A DNA stretch of 64,000 nucleotides from the NCBI GenBank assembly GCA_031761405.1, contig JASEVX010000011.1:38047700-38111699 (forward strand), read 5' to 3'. Both the position numbers and the translations under genes were made by a program. Below, piece by piece: positions 22,201 through 34,200 of the stretch. The DNA comes from Serripes groenlandicus (Eukaryota > Mollusca > Bivalvia > Cardiida > Cardiidae). Numbering within the stretch: the first letter of the stretch is position 1; the number at the start of each line of letters is the position of its first letter. The notes below the pieces were generated by a model, which did no database searches, had not been told where the DNA came from, and saw only the letters and a program-made list of their open reading frames with translations.

Positions 22201-25200
22201 AACTTTTAAAAAATGTAATATTCACACACTCCTAAACTGCTCAAAGTTAAGCATTTATGGTTAAATCCAATAACTTGATAAACTATATTGCGTTTAGTTA
22301 AAATTATGAAATTTCAATTTTATAGTGAACATTATACCCCCTTCAAAGGAGTTCACTGTGTCGGGCTGTCGGTCGGAAGCCATATTTTGTCCGGCCTAAT
22401 TCTTACAAACCACTTGGTGGAATTCAATAACATTTTACATGAATCTTCTATACCAAGAGGAGATGTGCATATCCTAAAAGTCGTACAATTGCATATTATT
22501 TTACACAGTTATGGCCCTTTTACTTATTAAGTTATGGTGTAGGTCAAGGTGCTGTTTTGGGGGTATTTATCATCTTCAGTGATAGTTCTAGTTTACTATG
22601 AACTATTTAAACCTTATGCCATGTTTGTCAAAGTTGTCTGCTGCAAAGGTGTTGAAATATGTATGTATACATACATGTATGAAAGGATATATATATACAA
22701 TCTTGTACAATTTAGCCATGCTAATTGAAAACTCCACTTTTTAGATGAATTATAATTAAATTTATTGCAAAGTTAAGAGGCAAATTACATAATCCATCTC
22801 TAGTTTTTAAAATTGAATGTAAACTCTTTCCCTCTGACAAAAAAATCTGCAAATAATTTTGAAAACATCCTGACAAAAATATTAAAAATCTCTGTCGATA
22901 ATAGTATAACATATGAGTCAAGTTGAAAACATTGTGTCCTCTTTTGTCACAATGTTTTCAAAATGTCATCTTCTGTAGAGGCATTTATATGCATCTGTAT
23001 GTGGGGAAGGGTTAATTAGTGTCCAAAACATCCTGACAAAATGTGAAATTACTCCTTATGAGCTATTTCTCCCTTTATGTCATGTGTTTGTCAATTGTTG
23101 TATGTGGGAAAGAGTTAACCCATTCCCTCATACGACAATTCTGCAGCAGACGACTTTGAACATATTTTGTCAAAAACCTAGAAAATCTCCATAATTGAAT
23201 GTATAACCTATGACAAAAAGTGGAAAACATTGTGGCAAAAGCAGAAATTGCACGTTTTGTGCAGTTTCTTCTTTTGTCACTATGTTTTCAAAAACGCCGT
23301 CTGCTGCAGAGGCGTCAGAAAGCGTCTATATGAGGGAAAGGGTTAATACATTCTTATAAAATTTAGTCAATATATGATTGAGCCGAGTTGTTTAAACATA
23401 TATTTATACAACATGAACATTTTACTAACAAGTCGCTACCAAAGTGACCCTAAAACACCAAAAGAGACCAAGCTTTGGAGATTTTGGTGAACAAAAATAC
23501 TATTATGATAATATTTATTGCATAGCTTAGATTAAAATCACAGAATCCATCTTTCTATGTGAGTTGTTTAACAAAAAGTTGATTTAGTGTTGATTTGCAC
23601 ATATGAGCCTGAACATAAAAAAACCAGCATAAATTGACTTATTTGAACAATAAACAGTCTACGACATTAGCAGTGGTCCTATGGTCCCTGGCCAGTAACT
23701 TCAGTTTTGGACCAGTGAAACGTTTCTCCGTTGGCCAGTGTAATTTAACATGTTATAAACATATAGCATAACCAAACATTTAGAATTTCCGGGCCATTGT
23801 TAATTTCAATGACTGAATAAAGATCGAAATCAGCCTGTGCATCCACACTGTCTAAGCAATATATATACTTTTTACATATAACTTATATGTGTAAGCTTGA
23901 TATAAGATTCTGTCAGAATATCATTTTTTTTAAATATGTAGAATCTGATGAGAATGAGCAGGTGGTTAAGATGGTCTGGACCTACACAGTAACACTATTC
24001 AGAAATTTATGCCGTAACTTGTACCTTTTCTCATGCATTGGCTTTATATCTGGTTTGAATGTGAATTGATTTACTTTTTCAGTCCTGGAATAGATGTGAC
24101 CCCAGATTTAGACCTGTGGATAGATAAATTCTGTTTGGATGCAGATGTGTTCGTGCTTGTCTCGAATGCCGAATCAACGCTCATGCAAACAGTATGTGTT
24201 GTTTATCATTAATTTGTTTTATATTTAAAATTACACATACATTTTTGCACCCGTAATTGCAATTGGAGAATATTGATTGAAATTTTCTATGTATAGATTT
24301 GATGTTTATTAACCCTACACATGTGGACGTGTTACAAACCTTGGATATGAATGGAGTATCTTAAGCCCATTTGTCTTGAAAATGTTGAAATAGATATTTT
24401 AAATGACTTAAATGTCCCTTTGTAGTTTAATTTGATATTTCAATAAGTCTTAAATATTTTCTAGACATTAAATGCATTAGAATATATGGATCTCACTATA
24501 TATCTAACAGTTCAATAAATCTGAACAGAAAATATTTGCTTGATAAATTGCTTTTCACAAACTATGTACTGTCATTAACTACTCAAAAACAGGTATGTAA
24601 GGGGTAAGCTTAAATAACCAACGATGTTCTATAAACATGACTTAAATTTGGTGAGTCAAGTTTCTACTTCAACTTTTGAAATACTTCAATGAAACTTTTA
24701 AATACATAAAAATAATTATGAGTTGTAAATGTTCCAGCCATTATTTTGGAGTATATCCATTCTAGAGTATTCTCCCCTTGAACACATTTTTATACCACCA
24801 GAGCAGCTTCAAGTGAGGAGAGATACTAAATCACCTATAGTGACAGATCTATTTTAACCCTTTCCTACCTGCAGACACATGTTGACACTATAGCAGCAGA
24901 TGACTTTTGAAAACATTGTGGCCAAAGGTGAAATTGCTCATGATGAGCAATTTCTCCTTTGGTCACAATGTTTTCAACTTTATTAAACAATTAAGCTATC
25001 TTTTATTGAGATGTTTCAGGTTTTTGTCACTATGTGTTTAAAGTTGTTTGCTGCAGATTTGTTGTATGTGGGAATGGGTTAAATGTTTGCAGACAACACT
25101 TGTGTTCTTGTTGCTTATTGTGACTCATTATCTTATATAAAGATTGATGGTATATCTATCAATGTTTCTTCAGGAAAAGAACTTTTTCCACAAAGTGAGT

Positions 25201-28200
25201 GCACGGTTATCCAATCCAAACATCTTCATTCTACAAAATCGCTGGGACCTCTCTGCCTTTGAAGACGATGTGGACCAAGTCAAACAACAGCATTTGGACC
25301 GGAATTTCCAGTTTCTATGTAACGAGTTAAAAGTGATGGACAAGAAGGAATGTATGGAGAGAGTTTACTTTGTGTCGTCCAGGGAAGTGCTTGCCTCTAG
25401 ACTCAAGGAAGCTGGAACACCCACACCAAGTATGTAAATTTTTAGCTTATCTGTTTATAGCTCGACTGGCTTAAAGTAGCTAGATATACATGAGAGCTCG
25501 GTTCCTTTTGAAAAACAGCCAGATCCTAGGCTGACCCTCTTTGAGATTCAAGTCATGTAAAAAAAAACATGGCCACCAGGAGGCAGGGCTGTTTTTCCTT
25601 ATATGGCTAAAATAAAAAAATAAAATCAGGTGAGCGATCCAGGGCCATCATGGCCCTCTTGTTTATGGTTGTGGATGAATAGCCGGTCTTTTTAAAAGGG
25701 GAAACTTGCGAGTAAATTTGCAAATTGGAGAAATATTTAAAATAAGATTATAGGAGTAGTAGACAACAATTGAGATCTTTGTGGAAAAGGAGAAGTTGCT
25801 CAATTCCTTATTTTCTAAAAGCAGTCTGCTGCTGATGAGTCAATATATATATATTCTTATAGTAGTTAATGTCCTAAACACTGATCAATTACTTTTACAG
25901 CTGGTATACTACAGGAAGGATTTCAAGAGAGGTTATTTTCATTCTCAAATTTTGAAAGACAATTTGAGGTAAGAATGTTTACTTTCTTATACTTTCATAA
26001 CATTCTTTGTTCATTCTTTGCGTGTATTCATATTTTGGGAAAATATAACAAGAAAGCATTCTAATTTACTATTTTTAGCTCACCTGAGCTCAAGGTGAGT
26101 TATTGTGATCGCCTTTTGTCCGTCGTCCATTGTGCGTCGTTCGTCGTCCATCAACATCTTCTCCTCAGTAACCAGTGGGTCAATTGAAATGAAACTTCAC
26201 AGAAAGCATCCTCTCAATGACCTCACCAGAATTCCTCCAAATCTTTGGGATCCGTGCAAAATCCTTGTTTCCATGGCAATGAAACGAAAAAAAAATCAAA
26301 ATTCTTCTTCTCCCAAACTGGTTGGCAGATTTTCAAATAATTTTGTAGAAATGTTCCTTGGATGACACTCTATCAGATTCCTTCAAGCCATGTTGATTGG
26401 TCAAAAAACATGGCTGCCAGGGGGGTGGGGGGGGGGGGGCTATTTTGCCTTATATGGCTATAGTGGAAACATAAAAAATCTTCTCCTCCGAAAGTGTCAG
26501 GCCATTTTCAAATAATTTTGTAGAAATGTTCCTTAAGTGACCCACTATCAGATTCCTTCAAATCAAGTTGATTGGTCGAAAAACATGGATGCCAGGTGGC
26601 AGGGCTGTTTTGCCTTATATGGCTAAAGTGAAAACTTTAAAAATCTTCTCCTCCGAAAGTATGAAGCCCATTTTCAAAAATATTGTAGAAATGTTCCTTG
26701 GGTGACTTTCACCAGAATTCCTTCAAATTGTTGGGATCCATGCAGAATTCTGGTTTCCATGGCAACGAAACGAAAAAAACTTCAAAATGCTTCTTCTCCC
26801 AAACTGGTTGGCAGATGCTGGGGTATTTTGCCTTATATCGCTATAGTGAAAACTTAAAAAATCTTCTCCTCCAAAAGGCGGATTTTCAAAGAATTTTTGT
26901 AGAAAAAGGGGGCCGGGGCTTATATGGCTTAAGTGGGAAAAATCAGGTGAGATATTCCAGGGCCATCATGGCCCTCTTGTTTAAGCTCACCTGAGCATGA
27001 AGTGCTCTAAGTGAGTTATTATACCCCCTTTGAAGAAGAGGGGGTATATAGGAGTCACTGTGTCGGGCTGTCTGTCTGTCGGAAGCAATATTTTGTCTGG
27101 CCTATTTCTTACAAACCACTGGGTGGAATTCAATAACATTTTACATGAAGCTTCTATACCAAGAGGAGATGTGCATATCCTAAAGGAGTTACAATTGCAT
27201 GTTATTTTACAGAGTTATGGCCCTTTTACTTATTAAGTTATGGTGAAGGTCAATGTGCTGTTTAGGGGGTATTTATTATCTTCAGTGATAGTTCTAGTTG
27301 TGATTGCGGTATGTCCAGCATCTGTTGTGCGTCTGTCAACATCATCTCAGTAACCAGTGGGTTAATTCGGTAGAACCTTCACAGAAAACATCCACTCAAT
27401 GACCTCACTAGAATTTTCTTCAAATTTGTTGGATCCATGCAGAATTCTGGTTTCAATGGCAACCTAAACTGGTTGGCTGATTTTCAAATTATTTTGTAGA
27501 AATTTTCCTTGTTGATTGGTTAAAAAAGCAATGCCGACAGGAGACGAGGGTGTTTTGCTTTATATGGTTATAGTGGAAGCTTTAAAAATCTTCTCCTCCA
27601 AATTTTTTTTAACCCTTTTTCACATACAGAACTTTTTTGAAGCCTTTGCAGCAGAGGACTTTTGAAACCATTTTGGCACAAGGAGAAATTACTGATAATG
27701 AGCAATGTCCCTATCCATCGATGTTTACAGCTCTTTTCTATAGTTATACTGCACAATTATTTTTGTCTAGATGCTTTCAACGTCTGCAGAGTTGTTGTTT
27801 GTGGGTAAAGGTTAAATAAGGGATATGAAGGAAAAAAACATGAATGGTGGAATGAATTGAAGTAAATGACTAAGTTGACATTAATAGTTACCTTGCTGAC
27901 TAACAATACTTATTAAGAAACAAAATCTTTCAATGGCATTTTTATTATTGAAACAAAAAATGATGAGTATTTAAGTTTTACTAACGCTAAGTAAGGTTGG
28001 CAGAATTGGACCCTGGTGTGCAAGTTAGTGTTGATATTCATTAATAGAACAAATCAAAAAAATCAGGGTTGAAAATATCCATCTGCAAGAAATCGGCAAG
28101 ATTATGATAAAAACATGATACAAATTTCTAAACCCTCTACCATAAACATCAAATCTTCAATAGACAACTTTGTAAACATCTGCATGAGGAAAAGGGTTAA

Positions 28201-31200
28201 TGGTTCCTCTGTGTGAGGGAAATGCACTGCTGATTTATTAGTCCCCTACCGGCGTGCCGAAGGGGACTATTAGGTTTGCACTCCGTCCGTCAGTCCGTCA
28301 GTCCATCTGTCAGTCAGTCAGTCAGTCAGTCAGTCAGTCAGTCAGTCAGTCCGGCAAATTTTTGTCCGGAGCATATCTCCAAAACTGTACTAGCTATGGC
28401 TATGAAATTCCATATGTGGATACATCTCATCAATGCGGAGTGCAGTGCATATGAACCATAACTCTTGCTTCCCTAATTTTTGAGTTATTTCCCTTTCTTT
28501 ATTTTCATATTTGATTTTTGTCCGGAGCATATCTCCAAAACTGTACTAGCTATGGTTATGAAATTTCACACATGGATGCATCTCATCAAGGGGGAGTGCA
28601 GTGGACATGAACCATAACTCTTGCTTGCCTAATTTTTGAGTTATTTCCCTTTCTTTATTTTCATACTTGATTTTTGTCCGGAGCATATCTCCATAACTAT
28701 ACTAGCTATGGCTATGAAATTTCACACATGAATACATCGTATCAAGGGGGAGTGCAGTGGACATGAACCATAACTCTTGCTTGCCTAATTTTTGAGTTAT
28801 TTCCCTTTCTTTATTTTCATACTTGATTTTTGTCCGGAGCATATCTCCATAACTATACTAGCTATGGCTATGAAATTTCACACATGAATACATCGTATCA
28901 AGGGGGAGTGCAGTGCACATGAACCATAACTCTTGCTTCCCTAATTTTTGAGTTATTTCCCTTTCTTTATTTTCATACTTTATTGTCTTGATATACCTAA
29001 ACATTGGGTTGCTATGACAACAGAAACAGACTCAAAAGTGCAAACCGGTAGGGGACTATGGTATTGCTTGCAATCCTCCAGTTACTTGTTATTTCTTGTT
29101 CTGTAGAAGATGTACTTAACTTTTAAAAACGTGACAAAAGATGAACTTGTGCATGATCAGCAATTTCTTATTTTTGTGATAATGTTTTCAACACGTTTCA
29201 ATAATCAATACTCCTTTATTCATTTATAGAGATTTTTCATAGTTTTGCCAAGATATCTTTAATGTCAGTGATCGAAATTAAGATATGAGACAACGGGTCA
29301 AAAGTTAGTTGAAGCTGAATAAGCCAAATATAGCTTTTAGCAAAAGCAAAATTAAATTAAACCTTATAAGTGGATTGATCTATGTTTCTAATTGTTGTGT
29401 ATGGATAGGTATAAAACCGGGAACATTTTAACAAATAAATAGACACAAAAACAACACATTTTGACATGCTTTGAATTGCAATTCAAATATGAATAATAAT
29501 TCATATAACAGAAAATAAGCAAAAATATCGTATTTTACTGAAAATTTTAACGGGCCGATCATTTTTGAAATTGTATGGCCATTAGCCAGTGGGCCCTACT
29601 AATTTTGACCACTGTAATGTGGTCTGCTCCATATTTCTTTTAAACACCTTCCTTATACAAGATATAGGTTTATTGTAATTTCTCCTTTTTATCAATTTCT
29701 GTTAAACTTTTATTAGTCCCCTACCGGCGTGCCGAAGGGGACTATTAGGTTTGCACTCCGTCCGTCAGTCCGTCAGTCCATCTGTCAGTCAGTCAGTCAG
29801 TCAGTCAGTCAGTCCGGCAAATTTTTGTCCGGAGCATATCTCCAAAACTGTACTAGCTATGGCTATGAAATTCCATATGTGGATACATCTCATCAATGCG
29901 GAGTGCAGTGCATATGAACCATAACTCTTGCTTCCCTAATTTTTGAGTTATTTCCCTTTCTTTATTTTCATACTTGATTTTTGTCCGGAGCATATCTCCA
30001 GAACTGTACTAGCTATGGTTATGAAATTTCACACATGGATGCATCTCATCAAGGGGGAGTGCAGTGGACATGAACCATAACTCTTGCTTGCCTAATTTTT
30101 GAGTTATTTCCCTTTCTTTATTTTCATACTTGATTTTTGTCCGGAGCATATCTCCATAACTATACTAGCTATGGCTATGAAATTTCACACATGAATACAT
30201 CGTATCAAGGGGGAGTGCAGTGGACATGAACCATAACTCTTGCTTGCCTAATTTTTGAGTTATTTCCCTTTCTTTATTTTCATACTTGATTTTTGTCCGG
30301 AGCATATCTCCATAACTATACTAGCTATGGCTATGAAATTTCACACATGAATACATCGTATCAAGGGGGAGTGCAGTGCACATGAACCATAACTCTTGCT
30401 TCCCTAATTTTTGAGTTATTTCCCTTTCTTTATTTTCATACTTGATTTTTGTCCGGAGCATATCTCCAAAACTGTACTAGCTATGGTTATGAAATTTCAC
30501 ACATGGATGCATCTCATCAAGGGGGAGTGCAGTGGACATGAACCATAACTCTTGCTTGCCTAATTTTTGAGTTATTTCCCTTTCTTTATTTTCATACTTG
30601 ATTTTTGTCCGGAGCATATCTCCATAACTATACTAGCTATGGCTATGAAATTTCACACATGAATACATCGTATCAAGGGGGAGTGCAGTGGACATGAACC
30701 ATAACTCTTGCTTGCCTAATTTTTGAGTTATTTCCCTTTCTTTATTTTCATACTTGATTTTTGTCCGGAGCATATCTCCATAACTATACTAGCTATGGCT
30801 ATGAAATTTCACACATGAATACATCGTATCAAGGGGGAGTGCAGTGCACATGAACCATAACTCTTGCTTCCCTAATTTTTGAGTTATTTCCCTTTCTTTA
30901 TTTTCATACTTTATTGTCTTGATATACCTAAACATTGGGTTGCTATGACAACAGAAACAGACTCAAAAGTGCAAACCGGTAGGGGACTATGGTATTGCTT
31001 GCAATCCTCCAGTTACTTGTTTTAAAATAAATTCTTTGCAGGAATGTATTTCTAAGTCAGCTGTAAAAACCAAGTTTGAGCAGCACACAAACAGAGGTAA
31101 AAGCATGACAACGGAGCTGAGAAATATTATGGGAGAAGTCTACACAAGCAGTATTCAACAAAAGTAAGAAATAAACTTGATTATTGTCAATGCTGATGCA

Positions 31201-34200
31201 TGATTTAGCCCATTTTATTGTGATATATATCCCTTTCCCTCATAATATAGATGCTTTCTGACGCCTCTGCAGCAGACGGCTATTTGAAAACATAGTGACA
31301 AAAGAAGAAATTGCACAAAACGTGCAATTTCTCCTTTTGCCACAATGTTTTTCACTTTTAGTCATAGGTTATCCATTCAATTATAGAGATTTTCTATTGT
31401 TTGACAAAATATGTTCAAAGTCGTCTGCTGCAGAATTGTCATATGAGGGAAAGGGTTAACATATTTAGTGGAGGTTTGAAGTAAGTAAATTTGCTTGTAT
31501 TCATTTCGGCCTGGCTTAGGTCAGTCTGAAGATTCCTACATGAGATCACAGTTTTGACCTCTAGTCAGAGTTCTAGATAAGGGGCGTTTTGCATGTTCTA
31601 AAATCCTTATTCGAACCTCTAACCCTATGTTGTTGTACTCAAAATAATCGTCTAAATGAGACGATTATTTTAAGTACCACATCATGGGGTTTGGATGGAC
31701 TTTTACAGAGATATTGTGGGGAAAATAGCTGTATACTGCTTGTTAGTCCCCTACCGGCGTGCCGAAGGGGACTATTAGGTTTGCACTCCGTCCATCTGTC
31801 AGTCAGTCTGTCAGTCAGTCTGTCAGTCAGTCCATCTGTCAGTCAGTCCGACAAATCAGTTTTCCGCACTTTTTTTCTACATGCATTGAGATATTGAGCT
31901 GAAATTTTGTATATGGCTTTGTAATCTCATGTGTCACAGATCAAGTTCGCGTTTCATGGGATTTCGTCAATTTTTTTATGACTTATGCCCCTTTTTGGAC
32001 TTAGAATATTAATAAGTCCGACAAATCAGTTTTCCGCACTTTTTTTCTACATGCATTGAGATATTGAGCTGAAATTTTGTATATGGCTTTGTAATCATGT
32101 GTCACAGATCAAGTTCGCGTTTCATGGGATTTCGTCAATTTTTTTATGACTTATGCCCCTTTTTGGACTTAGAATATTAATAAGTCCGACAAATCAGTTT
32201 TCCGCACTTTTTTTCTACATGCATTGAGATATTGAGCTGAAATTTTGTATATGGCTTTGTAATCATGTGTCACAGATCAAGTTCGCGTTTCATGGGATTT
32301 CGTCAATTTTTTTATGAATTATGCCCCTTTTTGGACTTAGAATATTAATAAGTCAAAACGTGCAAACCGGTAGGGGATTATGGTATTGCTTGCAATCCTA
32401 CAGTTACTTGTTATCTGTAGCTCTGCCTGTAGTAGATGTTTTTAACCCTTTTCCCACCTGCAAATGCATTTAGACACATCTGCAATAGACAACTTTTGAA
32501 AACATTTTGACCAGAGTAGAAATTGTTCACACTGAGCAATTACTCCTTTTGCCACAATCACTTAAAAAATATTTACGAAAAAATATGAAAAATCTGTTTT
32601 ATTAATTATGTATATTATTGAATATAGTTAAAAACATTTTGCCAAAAGGAGTAATTGTATCAACAATGTTTTCACATTTTCAATACTATCTTTTGAGGTT
32701 TCATCCAAATTGGTCCGGGAATATGAGGAAAAACATTTTTGCATTTAAAGCTACCTCTAAGGCTATTTCATTTGTCTTGCACATTGTACTAATGCAATCA
32801 CAAGACTCATGGGAAGTAACCCACTTATGTATTGAATATGTGACAATTGAGAATATAACGGCTAAAGGAATTAGTATAAGCAATCATTATTGGTTGTTTT
32901 CCAATTTATTTTAATTAACTAGTGCTGTACTGTTATTTTTATAAATAATAACTGAATAAAATATGTTTAAACCAACTGTTAAAAATAAAGTCAAGCAGTG
33001 AAGTTTGGTGAGATTGCGGATGCAGATGCTCCAACTTACCTAAGCCTTAACCCTTTCCCTCATATAGACGCTTTCTGACGACTGCAGCAGACAGCCTTTT
33101 GAAAACATAGTGACAAAAGAAGAAATTGCTCAGAACGAGCAATTTCTCCTTTTGACACAATGTTTTCCACTTTAAGTCATAGGTTATCCATTCAATTATA
33201 GAGATTTTCTATTTTTTGACAAAATATGTTCAAAGTGGTCTGCTGCAGAATTGTCATATGAGGGAAAAGGTTAACTATTCAACAAGACCGCTTCTCCATT
33301 TCAATCTTTGTGTATATTTTTTCTGTTACAGTGACATGATGAAGAAAAATCGTCGAGAGCTGGCAGACGAGCTGGACTATATGGACAAACAGCTTGGTTT
33401 GCTTACAACAGAGATTAAAGAGAAAATTAAAGCAATGGTGGAAGATGTAGAAAGAAAGGTTTGTAAACAGATACACATTTACAACTCTGCAGTAGGGGAC
33501 TATTGAAAATGTTTTGGAAAAAAGGAGATATTGTGGTATAAAGGATACAATACAGCTCATTACATTTTTACTCTACCAAGAGTAAACAGTTTTTAATGTC
33601 ACCTGTTTTTGTAAGGAGTCAGATAGGGATCACCTCTATGTTGCCTGTATGGGAGACACATCTATAGGGATCACCTCTAAGTTGTCTGTTCTGGAAACAC
33701 ATCTATAGGGATCACCTCTAAGTTGCCTGTCTGGGTGACACATCTATAGGGATTCCCTCTGTTGTCTGTCCGGGAGACACATCTATAGGGATCACCTCTA
33801 AGTTGCCTGTCTGGGAGACACATATATAGGGATTCCCTCTGTTGTCTGTCCGGGAGACACATCTATAGGGATCACCTCTCAGTTGTCTGTCTGGGAGACA
33901 CATATATAGGGATTCCCTCTCTGTTGTCTGTCTGGGAGACACATCTATAGGGATCACCTCTCAGTTGCCTGTCTGGGAGACACATATATAGAGATTCTCT
34001 CTCAGTTGCTTGTCCATGAGACACATAGGGATCACCTCAGTTGTCTGTCAGGGAGACACAAGGGATCACCTCAGTTGTCTGTCCAGGAGACACATAGGGA
34101 TCACATCAGTTGTCTGTCCGGGAGACACATAGGGATCACTTCTTGGTTGTGTGTCAGGGAGACACATAGGGATCACCTCAGTTGTCTGTCCGGGAGACAC

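Noticed and set aside
28254..28461. Frames rich in SVSQSVSQ
   Set aside because: Translation of the GTCA microsatellite at the start of H1.
28300..31020. Regular spaced repeats as a CRISPR array
   Set aside because: The units are 156 bp and contiguous, without unique spacers, in an animal genome.
32618..32914. 98-residue frame in intron 9
   Set aside because: Starts inside a T1 relic. No motif, and no splice evidence.
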